The translations under genes were made by a program, and so were the position numbers. Below are positions 23,100 through 36,517 of a DNA stretch of 64,000 nt, piece after piece. The DNA lies in the NCBI GenBank assembly GCA_028274465.1, contig CM051455.1, positions 101,926,942-101,990,941 on the forward strand, read 5' to 3'. A model generated the notes under the pieces. The model did no database searches. It had not been told where the DNA came from and worked only from the letters and a program-made list of their open reading frames with translations. Each line of letters begins with the position of its first letter. Within the stretch, counting starts at the first letter, position 1. The DNA comes from Plantago ovata (taxonomy: Eukaryota > Streptophyta > Magnoliopsida > Lamiales > Plantaginaceae).

Positions 23100-24726
23100 C
23101 ATTCTCTCGGGAGGACATTCATCTTTTTCCACATGTGCGGGAGGATGCTTTCTCTTGGGAGGAAACATCTTTCTGGAACGAACATGGCACTTTTGGTCGG
23201 AGGAACTCTCTCTTGGGAGGACGGAATGAACATGGTGGTAGGACTCTTTGCCTCACTTGTGTGTACGACCAAGTGGTCCTCCGCCCTCAAATCTCCAAAA
23301 ATTTCAAAAATGTCTGAAAATCAATTGTTCTCAATTTAAAAAGTTGAGAACAAATGTCTTTTTCATGCTCCGGAGGATTTTTGCAACCAAGGACACTCTC
23401 TTGTAGTCCCTTTAGGGGGTGAACACTCTAAGCAAGGAGGTTAGAGCGAGGAGGATGAGTCCGAGGAGGTACTCTTAGCCCAAATCCTCTCGAAGTGTCT
23501 CTCCCAAGTCCCAAACGTCGCTAGGGCTTTCCTCCTCAAACTGCTAGGAGGACTATCCTTACTTCTGATGACGAGGGAACTCCTCAACCCATAAAAAATC
23601 TCCACGGGAATGAATGTGGTCCGAGGAGGATGTCTCCTCCGCTGATTGGGAGCGAGGAGGATTACTCTTTCTATAATCTCGAGTTTCAAGCTAAGTATGG
23701 TGGTCCCGAGCATGAATCGAGTTATCATTCGATTGATCCCCAAACGTTAGACTTTGACTTTCCTGGGGTGAAACCCGAGTAGCACATCACGAAGAGGCAG
23801 CTGATGAAGAGATCGAGGAGCAAGAGCATGCTCTAGTCGCTCCCGGAGGAAGATTGTTCAAGAAACTGAGGGTGCGTGACCTCCGAAATTCAAAAATTTC
23901 AAAATGGTCCGAGACCACCTTTTTTTTTTTACAAGTGTTGATGAATCTACTCGAGATGTGCTCCTCGAGCTATCGATGTAGTCGAGGCATTACTCCTTGT
24001 GTTTTTCAGTGCTTTCCTCTGTGATTTCCTGATGGTCGATCCCAGTAGGGTACTCGAGACCGGAGCTTTCGAAGATCCTTTGGCGAATCGAGGAGGCCTT
24101 TCCTTCCTTGGGGAAATTTGTTTTCGTCCATATGATGAAGTATCTTCCTTTCTCCTTTTCTCGACCATATGATGACTACAAGTGTTCAACTTGCTAGTCA
24201 TTACTTTTTCATGTCTTTTAAAATCTACCATCTCAGACGGAGATCACTCGACCGATCTCATCCGGGTAGTGGTACTCGGGCCATATGATGACTACAAGTG
24301 TTCAACTTGCTAGTCGGGTAGTGTTACTCGGGCTATATGATGACTACAAGTGTTCAACTTGCTAGTCGGGTAGTGTTACTGAGCCATATGATGACTACAT
24401 GTGTTCAACTTGCTAGTCGGGTAGTGTTACTCTGGCCTTTCGGGACTTTCGAGCTAGTCGGACTCTAACACCATAGTTGTGCCCCTTATCATTCCTTCCT
24501 TTGCGGAATTTAGGCGGGCTCGACCACCCTTCCCTCGAGAAGCTGGTAGTCAGACTTCTAAGGGTCCATTGCCTCAAAAATTTGAAAATTTAAAAAATGG
24601 TCCGAGACCATTTTTTCTTGTTTTAAAAAGTTGAGAACAAAATGAATTGACACATTTGTCCGACTTTTTGACTTTTCGCTCATGTTCCTTCGGACATGTT
24701 TCCTATTGACGTAATAGGTTTGTCTC
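23100..24726. other. Tat-type 3' region remnant, no intact gene
   Basis: Rich in GGAGGA, CCGAGGAGG and TCCGAGACCA words, like the region between integrase and antisense gene of the first Tat element. Short frames (e.g. 23441-23743, 23947-24231) have no family motif. It probably represents the decayed antisense-gene side of a second Tat-type element. Confidence 0.45.
24163..24432 (+). repeat. 52-bp tandem repeat
   Basis: Three consecutive units of 51-52 bp (from 24264) carry ATATGATGACTACAAGTG, TTCAACTTGCTAGTC and GGGTAGTGTTACT. A partial fourth starts at 24418, and a separate 36-bp copy lies at 24163-24198. Confidence 0.88.
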
Positions 24727-24850
24727 TTAGGCATAAAACCTTTGTAGGTTGGTTGCAAATCAAGTGTTCTTCACTTCCTTGCCACTCTTATCCTTGATCC
24801 TTGAACCTTATGCCGAGACGTTCGGTCTTATATAGTTCAAGAGTGTTGGA
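24727..24850 (-). pseudogene. Integrase C-terminus remnant of a second Tat-type element
   Basis: The minus strand ends ...NLQRFYA and TAA at 24727-24729, as in the first Tat element at 6663. A TGA replaces the Trp codon just upstream (KNT*), and more upstream integrase is absent: within about 130 bp the sequence changes to the gag-side leader. This indicates a large internal deletion removing most of gag-pol. Confidence 0.62.
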
Positions 24851-24860
24851 TCCCGAAGAG

Positions 24861-25520
24861 CATCCTCATTCATTGGACCATGCATACTTTGATAGTAAGT
24901 GATGCCAAATGATGCATGCATGGTGAATGAATGTATGAATGCATGAATAAATGAATGAATGCATGAATGAATGAAGGAGTGATCATTTGATAGTAAGTCG
25001 AAGTACTCACATTTTCATCAGAAATGTATAGCATTATTTCCGGACCTCCATTAAAAAGATTGTAGATAAGTTGGCCATTGGGTTCCGAAATAAACGAAAC
25101 CCATGGTGAAAATGTAGGGGACTTCCTTTGGATTGCTTCCAATGGTCCTTCCTTCCACAATCTAGCAGGGGACTTCCTTTGGGTTGCAACTTGTTCATAT
25201 GAGAGAGGAACTTGGACTCTTTGACGGAAGAGCTAGTGCTCCAACTCTCCATCCCTTTAAGTATTCTTCGATGCTCCACCCCCCTTTCCTTCGATGTCTT
25301 TCATGACACTTGAAGTGAGTCCTCTTGGATCATGTCTTCTTCCCACAACATTACTATTTTTATTAGCCCTTGGAGTGGTCACATCTCTTCCTCTACCTCT
25401 ACTAGGAGGGCAGCTCCTCGGACGAGGTGGTGGTGCGACCTCTTCTCCAGTCATCCTTCATGTCTTATTTGAAGGATTCACCATCTTGCTGGTAGGACTA
25501 GGGTAACCTTTTGAACGGTT
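24861..25520 (-). pseudogene. Leader and possible gag start of the second Tat-type element
   Basis: Short overlapping minus-strand frames (e.g. MTGEEVAPPPRPRSCPPSRGRGRD at 25454, with Pro/Arg-rich sequence; then a frame ending at 25034) lie just downstream of the primer site. They could be the N-terminus of gag, broken by shifts. An ATGA/ATGC-rich microsatellite is present at about 24915-24985. Confidence 0.4.
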
Positions 25521-25537
25521 CCCACCGACGGCGCCAA
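25521..25537 (-). other. Primer-binding site of the second Tat-type element
   Basis: On the minus strand the sequence is TTGGCGCCGTCGGTGGG, directly inside the LTR. It starts with the obligatory TGG, and closely similar sites are common in Tat elements. Confidence 0.75.
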
Positions 25538-25538
25538 A

Positions 25539-26660
25539 TGTTGAAGGGTATTTCGTGCTTTCTTTCTAATTCGCCTTAAGTCTTCAAATGAAGGTACTTT
25601 GGTCTTCTTCAAAGGATGTTACTTTGTGTCTTTTCGAAGGAAGGCCTCTTGAGTCTTCGGAGGAAACTACTTGGGTCTTCTTCATAGGGTCTTCCTCTGA
25701 TATTTAGGTGACCTTCATGTAGCTTTCTCGTTCCTGAAATAGACTTTTGGTAGTCTCCTCGTGACTTCCTGGTACCTTTTGGTAGTCTCCTCGTGACTTC
25801 CAGGTACCTTTTGGTAGTCTCCTCGTGACTTCCTGGCACCTGAAATAGACTAGATGAGGGGGGGGGAGGGGGTTAGTGCCTCGTGCCCGGTCTATCGAGG
25901 ATCAGACCGGAGGGACGACTTTACGTGTAGGGAGTTGAAGGCTTCCCTAGTGAGAGAAATATTGATGGAGAGGTGGAGATTGTTCATTACCTTTAAATGA
26001 TGGAGTGAGGTCTCCTTATATACTTCATGTATTGTCTTGTCACTTTGTGTAGGATTGTGACATGTGTCTGGCTGAGATGGAATCCTCCTTTGGTCTAAGC
26101 CCATTAAGAAGGCCCATGGGCTTTGGCTCAAACATCCAATCTAGGGTTTGGAGGGCATTATTGACCTTTCAGGTCTCATGGAATATTATAGAAGGCGGGC
26201 CCCCTAGGGACCGACCAGGGGTGGTCGACCTGGGTCCTCATGCCTTCCTCAGGTTCCATGGTCCAAGTAGTGCTCTGCATGTTCTCCTTTGGAGGGTGAT
26301 ACCTTGAAAGGTCCTACTCGGTCCGCCCACCTATGGTGGTCGAGCCCTAGGGATGCTCCTCGAGCCCCACTCTTAGTCAGCTTTATCCTTAGTGAACCAT
26401 CTTGAGGGTTAACCTCTTGAAGTGTAATGAGGACCATGCTGGTCGAGCCACCCTCAGGTGACGTACCTGGAAGGGTGGTCGAGCCCTGTTGAGGGACGAC
26501 CTTCAGAGCCTTGGAGGGACATCCTTGGTGACCCGGAGGGATATCCTTGGTGCTCCAGAGGGACATCCTTGGAGACCCGGAGGGATATCCTTGGTGCCTG
26601 TTCGCGCTCTTAGGCCGCTCCAGTTTGTAAATGCGGACTGGACATATTTTAACACCAACA
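25539..26660 (-). repeat. 5' LTR of the second Tat-type element
   Basis: 1122 bp, plus-strand ends TGTTGAAGGG and ACACCAACA. It contains three exact-to-near-exact 32-bp units (25745-25840, TTTTGGTAGTCTCCTCGTGA...) and four units of about 27 bp (26513-26599, GGAGGGACATCCTTGG...). A block at 25858-25945 matches the LTR at 1-999. Its outer end lies 106 bp upstream of the reductase start codon. Confidence 0.88.
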
Positions 26661-26670
26661 ATAAATATAG

Positions 26671-27988
<1,318 letters not shown>

Positions 27989-28035
27989 CGAGGTATTTGG
28001 GAGGGATCTGGTGCGTTTTTTGTCCAAATACCTCG
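27989..28035. repeat. Perfect short inverted repeat
   Basis: Arms CGAGGTATTTGG (27989-28000) and CCAAATACCTCG (28024-28035) around a 23-nt loop. Confidence 0.85.
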
Positions 28036-28039
28036 CTTA

Positions 28040-29374
28040 GTAACGGTGCATTCGGCCTGCCGGGCCAGGGATTTGTGAAATTCCTCCCCCCTTGGGCTTT
28101 GTCTTCTATCTCACTTGAAATACCAAGGGTGGAGTAGGTATTTCCCAAATGACACAAATGGGGATTTCAGCCTCCAATCGAAATGACAACTCTACCCTCA
28201 TGATTAGTTGAGAATAATGAAAAAACCACAAGCGGACAACAAACAACATGTCGCGTGTTTACACAGGAAAGCGACAACACTATTTATTTTAAAACGGTTA
28301 TAACTCGAAAAATAAAAATGCAAAAAATAAATAAAAATCACCAACGACTTTATTTTTTCGAGATCTATAAATAGAGACCACTCTTGGCTATGTTTGGAGC
28401 ACCCCATCTCCGACTCCTAATTCTCTCTTAATTAAACTCAAAAAAAATCTAAAATATATTTTATATCAATATTACAATTTATGTTATTATTATTTTTTAT
28501 TTAATAATAAAAAATATTTAAAACAATCACCATTGAAACATATGCCATGTCCCTTCATTATGTCTGAATTTTTTATGTTCTACCAAAATATTTCAATAGG
28601 CTAAGTATCTGCTATAATATTTCTAGTGGTTATGTTTCACTTGGATAGGTACAAATTATGCTACTATTATGGTGTTGTAATATAAATTTGATAAGAACAT
28701 ATCAAATTCTAACTACCAGTTAGAATTAGGAAATTGGTAGTACAATGTCACTTGGATGCAGAAGCGTTACATTTTAACATAACATAAATTTGAATGCAGA
28801 AGCGTTACATTCTGCCGCTCAATCAAAATGAAGGCCTTACAATGTTTAAAGCAATGACGAATTAAACAACAATCTTAATACGAGTCTAGTAAAACTTCAC
28901 CATTCCATGCACAATATGGCGTGTTTGTAGGTATTTTCCCGATTTCGATTGTCTTGTCTTATTCGTGTTAAAATTGGTTCCAAGTTATATAATCATTAAA
29001 AGTGAATACTAATCTATCATACACAAAATTGGAGGGAAAATTAAGCATGTTAATTGATCAAACTGCCCCCTGAATGAAGAACAAAATATATCAGCTAGAA
29101 GGGTATTAAGGTAAATACAAAAAGGTAGTTATGACTACTTTTGCACATGCTTCGAAATCCCTCACACAGAATTCGAAATACGTCACAAATCCCTCCTCAA
29201 CCAAACGAGGTATTTCATTTCAAATCCCTGGAAATCTCTGTTTGTGGAAAATCAACCAAACAACATTCGGAGGGATTTGACACACTCAAATTCCTCCTCC
29301 AACCCAAATAACATTTTGGGCTCAAATACCTCCTCCCAAATCTCCAAATTTATCATTCTGAACGAAACGCGCAC
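28040..29374. mobile_element. Candidate non-autonomous TIR element (PIF/Harbinger-like ends)
   Basis: Both ends are flanked by TTA (28037-28039 and 29375-29377), and the terminal 15-20 bp are weakly inverted-similar: GGTGCATTCGGCCTG on the left, GCGCGTTTCGTTCAG on the complemented right end. Inside the ends both sides carry CAGGGATTTG and AATACCTC-type words in inverted order. A TATAAATA is at 28366-28373, and two direct copies of GATGCAGAAGCGTTACATT-like sequence are near 28757 and 28796. There is no transposase. The call is tentative. Confidence 0.3.
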
Positions 29375-29590
29375 TTAGGTGATTTGATTGCAATATTTGA
29401 TAAGAAGATACTTCAGTTTGATTTACAGTTCAGGTATATGATACTATGAAATTGTCAGTTGAATGATAATTATGTCATGTAATGAGTGCTATGAACTGGC
29501 AAATGTAAGTGTAAAACAAACTAAAATTATCAGAGAATCCACAAAACAAACATGAATTTCATGAAATGTCGTCTGATCTTAACATTTGTT

Positions 29591-30570
29591 AGGGGCTGGT
29601 TCCTACCATTGAAGAATTAGCAACAATTGTTATTAATTGTAAATGTGCTTCGCACATTTACGACAACTTCAAGCTTAAGTGGTCTGCAGTGGAGTTGGGG
29701 AGGTTGTACTGGCAGGCTGCAAGTGCCTATACTTACTATGGATTTAACAACGTATGAGTTTACTCCTTGCTAATTAATATCTTGTTATGAAACTACCTAT
29801 GGTTACTATGAAACTGTCTATAATTAGTGCCTTGTTGCATGTGCATGTTACATTCTTCCTTCCTAATTATGTGCATTTTCTTGTTCCCTTAATTGCCAAG
29901 GTTGATCACATCACTAATTATAATGTTAGTGCGTCATTTAACTCTTGGATTAAATGAGTAAGGGGTTACTCAGTTCTGCATATCATGGAGGGTCTTAGGA
30001 CTCAGATTATGAAGAGGACTATAGTCAGAAAGAAGAAAGCTAGAAATTGTGAATCTATACTAATGCCTAGAATATTAGACAACCTTAATGAACAACATGA
30101 GCAAGTGGGAGGTGTAGCATCCTAACTGAATCAGGAAATGTGTTTGAGGTTCAATACTTCACTTACACATTCATAGCGAACATGGATGAAATGTCATGTG
30201 ACTGTAGAAGATGGGATATATCCGGTTTATGTTGTAGGCACGCTTGGATTGTGTTTACCTACATGAGGCTCCCAGCTGAGAATTACATCTCAGAAAACCA
30301 AAGTAAGGCAGCCTACATGAGAACATATGACATCAAGCTTAATGCAATTAAGGATGTTCATTTCTGGCCTCAAGATTTGCCTGATGAACAATGTTTACCA
30401 CCTGAGGAGAGAACGCAGCCTGGAAGGCCTAGTACTAAGAAAATAAAACATCCATCTGAAGGGGGCAAGAATTCTTCAAGAACGGCCAAGACACATGTGC
30501 ATAAGAGGAGGAGAGAACCTAGATGTTCATATTGTCTAGAGAGGGGCCATACCAGGACCAGATGCCCTAA
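29591..30570 (+). pseudogene. Mutator-like transposase, C-terminal part
   Basis: Exon 29591-29751 encodes GLVPTIEELAT, then CASHIYDNFKLKWSAVELG and RLYWQAASAYTYYGF, the segment after the catalytic core of MULE (MuDR) transposases. An intron at 29752-29900 (GTATGAG...GCCAAG) is followed by NSWIK, a stop, VRGYSVLHIMEGLRTQIMKR and TIVRKKKA. A further stop and shift lead to FEVQYFTYTF and a SWIM zinc finger (CDCRRWDISGLCCRH), then a zinc knuckle (CSYCLERGHTRTRC). At 30570 a GTAAGT donor opens the last intron, which is split by a copia element. The DDE catalytic part is missing upstream. Confidence 0.82.
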
Positions 30571-30749
30571 ACTTGTAAGTTTTTATGGTTTTTTCTTCAT
30601 TTACTCATCAATTTTTTTGGATTCTATACGTATTCCATTTTTGTCCGTTTCTTTGGATTCTATACGTTTTTATTTTTGGCAAATCTTTATCTCACAACTT
30701 TATTGTGGGTCCTGCCACTAAACCAACACACTACACTCATTATATAAAC

Positions 30750-31698
30750 TGTTGTTTCCAGTTACAAATATATTTGAATAATTTAAATGGAAATGAATAA
30801 ACATAAAGTAGAGTAAGGAAGCAAAGAACAAGAACATGTAACAACTCACTGTCGAACGACAAACAAACCAAAGAAGAAAAGTAAGATTCGGATTAAATCA
30901 TGGACGAGGCAGCCGTTAAACCGTTTGCCCTTAAGCTCTATTTGCCCGCCTTAGTAAGCTTCAAGCCTCCCGTGGACAATAGGCTCCCAAGGTACAACGC
31001 CCAATCACTCTTGCTATCGGAAGCTACGAAAGCAAGTCGTTCGAGCAAAACTAAAATAAAATTCTCTTTTAGCTAATATGAAATGATGTAGAAAAGAGGG
31101 AGAGTAGAGAAAATGATGAGGGTAGAGAAGTGTGTTTTTCAAGTGGGGAATGGCTCATATATATATATATAGCCACGCCTAGCTAGCTCAAGAGACTCAT
31201 TATAGTTAATGAGTTTAATAACCTCACTAGCTTAATGATAATAAACTTCCGGGAGTTACGATCGGCCATTAGTGTTAATGACATTAACACACAAACATAA
31301 CACAAACGTGAGTTATCTCTACAACTCATCCAACTATCAAGTTGGCCATAAAGTACCCACCCAAAGTTATTATCATTAAAATGGAATAATAAGTGAAGTA
31401 AAGAAGTTCAAGAGACATAAACCAAGTGTGAACCGACTCAATTGACTCGAGCTTGTTTTCCGGTTCGGCACTTGTTATATTCGACCACGTCTCTTTGAGC
31501 CAATTTATCATTCACACTGAGAATTGGTTTACTCGCATGTCTTATATAGTTACGAAGCTTGCGCAATCCTCTTCGCAACGTACTAAAGAACATGAAAAAC
31601 CGTACGGTGTAATGTACTCAAATTAATGCTCAAAGTTTTTCACTTTACACTTAATTTAGCTAGTAATATTGGCTTAAATAAAACCAATTTCTCCAACA
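30750..31698 (-). repeat. 3' LTR of the copia element
   Basis: 949 bp, TGTTGTTTCC...CTCCAACA. A polypurine tract (ATGTGGGGGAT on the minus strand) lies at 31699-31709. A TATATATATATA run is at about 31158-31171. Confidence 0.93.
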
Positions 31699-32286
31699 AT
31701 CCCCCACATGAATCAAAAATTGAATGGTCATGCACATGCAACCTAACAATGCATTTCGAGAGTTCCACGAGAAACCGTTGCATCTGGACAGGTGGTTATT
31801 AGCCTTGAACCTCCCGTAGTGAAATACCATCGGATACACTTGCCAACCAGTGGACACGATGCCTTGAAATGTTCGGCATTTTGTGTGTACCAAGACAATG
31901 ATACTCACACAACGATTCCTCCTATTCCGGTTTGCCCTTTCATTGTCGTCCGTTTTGGCCCTAGACTGCCTTGGTAAATTCATCGAACGCTCTAGAGATT
32001 TAGCCCAAACTGTCATCTCATAGAAGCGGCCCCTTCACGTTCGACATAGGTGATCTCTCATTAAGAGTATCCTGTCATACCCCACGTTACCAAATCAACG
32101 TATAAGGATCATTAAAAGCTTATAGCTTAACCTCCACTGTACAGGCCTATCACTCTTTCACCATAGGAATGGGTTGGGAAAATAAATCCCGAGTGCTTTG
32201 ATCGATCCCCCCACAATTCGGTTGTCCCTTTGAACCTGCAAATTGGGGTTTACCAATTCAGGTAGGGTTGCCATCATGGGCGGTAA

Positions 32287-33069
32287 TCATTTAACGGGCT
32301 TTAACCCCATTCCCCTTGATGAAACCACTACACGGTCTTCAGCCAGACCTTTGGTTAATGGGTCCGCGATATTGTCTTTGGATCTCACAAATTCCAAAGC
32401 TATAACACCGGTCTTTAACAACTTCTTCACGGATTTATGTCTCCTTCGAATATGTGGAGACTTCCCATTATATTCATTACTTCTTGCACGCCCAATAGCT
32501 GACATACTGTCACAATTCAAGCTTATTGGTGGCATTGGCCTTGACCACATCGGAATTTCCTTTAAGAAACTCCGCAGCCAATCAGCCTCTTCTGCTGCAA
32601 GATCCAGTGCTATGAACTCTGACTCCATAGTTGATCTTGTAATACAGGTTTGTTTGCAAGATTTCCATGATACCGCTGCACCTCCTATTGTAAAGATATA
32701 TCCACTTGTGGATTTCACATTCGAGGAACCTGTTATCCAATTCGCATCACTGTACCCTTCAAGTACAGATGGATACCTCGTATAGTGCAGACCATAGTTA
32801 GCGGTATATCTCAAGTATTTGAGAACTCTGGCCACTGCTTCCCAATGTTCATGACATGGGTTACTCGTATACCTTGACAACTTATTATCTATATCCGGTC
32901 TAGTACAATCCATGAGGTACATGAGACTGCCTATGACCTTAGCATACTCAAGTTGTCTTACACTTTCTCCTCGATTTTTGTAGAGGTTAGACACTACCTT
33001 TGTAGGAGTTCTTACGGTCTCAGTACCGTCTTTGTCAAATCTCTCAAGAACCTTTTGAACGTGTGACAT
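32287..33069 (-). pseudogene. Copia RT end and RNase H
   Basis: Minus-strand frame with [19 protein letters not shown] (end of RT), [42 protein letters not shown] and [12 protein letters not shown]. These are the D-E-D RNase H positions of copia elements. A frameshift near 33069 separates it from the RT catalytic part. Confidence 0.9.
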
Positions 33070-33710
33070 TGAGAAAGTGAATATCCTTCTGGTGTCTTGG
33101 AAATTTTCATTCCAAGTATGACATCTGCTAGACCCATGTCTTTCATGTCAAAATTTCGTGACAACATCTTCTTTGTAGCTTTGATATTATCATTGTTTCC
33201 AATGATTATCATATCATCCACATAAAGACACACTATCACATAGTTCTTGTCATCACCTTTCATGTAGACGCACTTGTCACATTGATTTATCCTAAACCCA
33301 TTTGAGAGCATAACACTATCAAACTTCTCATGCCATTGTTTAGGAGCTTGTTTTAATCCATACAAGGATTTAACAAGTTTACACACTTTATTCTCTTTTC
33401 CAGGAACCACATGCCCTTCGGGTTGTTTCATATAGATTTCCTCTTCAAGATCTCCATTGAGGAAAGCCGTTTTCACATCCATTTGATGAATTTCTAGATT
33501 GAATAATGCTGCAAAAGCAATTATCAACATTATGGATGTTTTTCTAGATACAGGAGCATATGTGTCGAAGTAGTCGACACCTTCAGTCTGTCTGTACCCT
33601 TTAACTACAAGTCTCGCCTTGTATTTATCTACAGAACCATCTGGTTTCATTTTCTTCTTGAAAATCCACTTGTGACCCAGAGGTTTACAACCTGGTGGAA
33701 GATCCACCAA
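33012..33710 (-). pseudogene. Copia reverse transcriptase
   Basis: Contains GHKWIFKKKMKPDGSVDKYK, ARLVVKGYRQTEGVDY, DVKTAFLNGDLEEEIYMKQPEG, KSLYGLKQAPKQWHEKF and the catalytic LYVDDMIIIGN. Just upstream, a stop at 33765 after MSSDSDL interrupts the linker to integrase. Confidence 0.92.
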
Positions 33711-33764
33711 TTCCCACGTATGATTCTGAAGAATCGAATTGATCTCACTATCAATTGCCTCTTT

Positions 33765-34820
33765 CTAGAGATCAGAATCTGAGGACATGATCGCCTCTCT
33801 ATAGGTAATCGGGTCCTTATCAACCAAGAAATTCATGACAAAATCTGGACCAAAAGTTTTCTTCGTTCTAGTCCTCTTTCCACGCCTTGGATCGTCTGCT
33901 TGATCCTCTACTTCTTTCATAGATTCCACTTCCCCCACATTATGAGCCTCCCTATCGAGTTTTGGATCAACAGTTATGCGACTAATGTAGGGAAATGTAC
34001 CCTCAAAGAAAGAATCATCTCTAGCCTCAACGATAGTATTAGCATGCATCTCAGAATTATCTGACTTGTGAACCAGAAATCTGTATGCACTACTATCTTG
34101 AGCATATCCAATAAACACGCAATCTACTGTCTTTGGTCCAATCCTTGTTCTCTTGGGAGGAGGAATAGCAACCTTAGCTAGACACCCCCACACTTTGAGA
34201 AATTTATAAGAAGGTGCACGACCCTTCCATAACTCATAAGGTGTTTTGTCTAGCCTTTTATGCGGTAGCCTGTTTAGGACATAATTCGCGGAAAGCAAAG
34301 CTTCCCCCCCACAAAATCTGGGTTGCCCCAGAACTTATTAACATTGCATTCATCATCTCTTTAAGGGTTCTATTTTTCCGCTCAGCAATCCCGTTTTGCT
34401 GGGGAGTATATGGAGCGGTTGTTTGATGAATGATCCCAGTTTCCGCACAAATTTGAGCAAATGGAGACTCATACTCTCCACCTCTATCACTTCTCAACAT
34501 TTTTATTTTCTTACCAAGTTGGTTTTCAACCTCAGTTTTATAATGCACAAACATGGTAATTGCCTCATCTTTACTTCTCATTAAGTAAACATAGCAATAT
34601 CTCGTGCAGTCAATCTATAAAAGTTATGAAGTAACTTTTACTGCCTCTCGTTTGTACATACTTTAAATCACACACATCTGTATGTACCAAGTCTAAAGGC
34701 TCAGAGCTTCTTTCGATTGAATGAAAGGATGACTTTGCTAGTTTTGCCTCAACACAAGTCTCACACTTGTATTGTTCGTTTATGTTAAATTTTGGTAGTA
34801 AGTCAAGTGAAACTAACTTT
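33765..34820 (-). pseudogene. Copia integrase, three fragments
   Basis: The zinc segment (WHGRLGHVNNKSLQ ... CETCVEAKLAKSSF) and first catalytic D (LVHTDVCD) lie in the frame ending at 34610. After a stop, SDRGGEYES (second D) and GIAERKNRTLKEMM (E) lie at 34258-34581. After a frameshift, the C-terminal part (ANYVLNRLPHKRLDKTPYELW, VWGCLAKV, FIGYAQDSSAYRFL) runs to 33765. Confidence 0.9.
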
Positions 34821-35431
34821 TGTAAACTTTTATTGTTCACATGACCTAACCTACCATGCCATAAAGTAAAAGAGTCGGGCAAATAAGCAAACTGTTTAAA
34901 TTCATTAGCCTCTTGGGCATTCTTTCCAGCTGAGCTAGTGGAAGCCTCAGTTACATTATTCACGCCATAAGGCTCAGTACCAGGCAATACAGTAGTAGCC
35001 ATCATTTTAAACAGGTTTTCACAACAATAACCCTGTCCTACAAAAGACCCATTCTTAGTCAGAATGAACTTGTCAGCTTCGAAACACATACGAAAGCCTT
35101 TCTTATTTAACACAGATCCAGAAATGAGATTCTTGCGGATCTCAGGCACATGGAGCACTTCAGTAAGAGTGAGCTCTTTCCCAGAAGTCAGTTTCAGGGC
35201 CACAGTTCCCTTGCCAGCTACCTTGGAAGCAGCAGAGTTTCCCATGTAGCACACTTCATCAGTCACAGCTTGATAAGTCTTGAACATCCACTCGTAAGCA
35301 CAAATATGACGAGTGGCCCCAGTATCCACCCACCAATCAATAGAGGTTCCTCCAACAAAGTTCACCTCGTAAACCACAGCAATTAGGTGCATCTCCTCCA
35401 TACCTTGGTTCAAACTTCCGACCTCAGCCAC
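34821..35431 (-). pseudogene. Copia protease and pre-integrase region
   Basis: The protease active site is DWWVDTGATRHIC, followed by VLHVPEIRKNLISGS and FTLWHGRLGHV, the usual copia order. It is separated from gag by an in-frame TAA right after the gag zinc knuckle region (about 35529). Confidence 0.88.
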
Positions 35432-35527
35432 ATTTGCTTGGCCGGCACCACCACCTCTTCTATTTCCACCATTGCCATTGTTGCCATTTCCATTGTTACG
35501 GTAGTTTTTGTTGTTGCAGCTCTTGCG

Positions 35528-36441
35528 TTAATGCGCACCATTGCGACAGTCCTTAGCCTTGTGGCCAGGTTTGCCACACACATAGCAATCCCCAGCAAAC
35601 TTCTTATTAGAGTCAGAAGCCTTTGGGGAGCTTGGACGCTTCCTCTTGCCACCAACCAGAGAGCTTTGAGCACGAAATCCTTGAGCCTCAACAACATTTG
35701 CTTTGGAAACAGCCCCAAGGGTCTTGCTAGCAGCCTTTCTCACATCACTTTCGATCCTCAACTTTAGGATCAAATCCTCAAGGGTCATCTCCTTCTTTTT
35801 ATGTTTCAAGTAGTGCTTGAAATCACTCCAAGAAGGAGGAAGCTTCTTTATCATTAAAGCGACTTGTAGTTGATCAGTGATCGCCATGCCCTCAGCGGCT
35901 AAGTCATGATAGATCCTTTGGAGTTCTTCAGCCTGATCAAGAACCGACTTTCCATCCACCATCCTATAGTCATGGAACCGTGCAGCCACAAACTTTTTGG
36001 ACCCAGCATCGTCAACGGTGTACTTCTTAACAAGAGATTCCCAATGATCTTTCGCCGTCTTTTTCTCATAAAACATTTGGTACAGGGAATCATCAAGACA
36101 AAGAAGTATAACATTGCGACACATGTAGTCAGAACTATCCCATGCTTTGCACGTGTCCACAGACTTAGGATCACTCTCATCCACCACAGGTTTGGCCTCA
36201 TTGGTATACCGAACAAGTTGGGTAGCAGTTAGGTAAAAAACCATTTTTTCTTTCCACAGTTTAAAATTATCACCCTTAAACTTGCCCGGTCTATCAAACT
36301 GACCAAACGTGATGGTAGCTGAGAGACAAAAGGCCCTTGGTCAATGGTGTTTCCACCAAAACCATTTCCAGGAGGAGTTGTTCCAGAACCAGAACCATTC
36401 CCAGCACCAGAGCCGTTTCCAGAACCACCATTATCATCCAT
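35528..36441 (-). pseudogene. Copia gag
   Basis: Starts with a Gly/Asn/Ser-rich segment (MDDNGGSGNGSG). After a frameshift near 36300 it continues KMVFYLTATQLVRYT, YEKKTAKDHWESLVKKY, LKHKKKEMTLEDLILKLRIE and the zinc knuckle CYVCGKPGHKAKDC. Length and order match copia gag. Confidence 0.88.
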
Positions 36442-36517
36442 CTAAACAATAGGATAATAAATCCAGTAAGTGATAGTTATATTAAAGAAAACCGGAGATA
36501 CGGGTAGAGCTTAAGAC

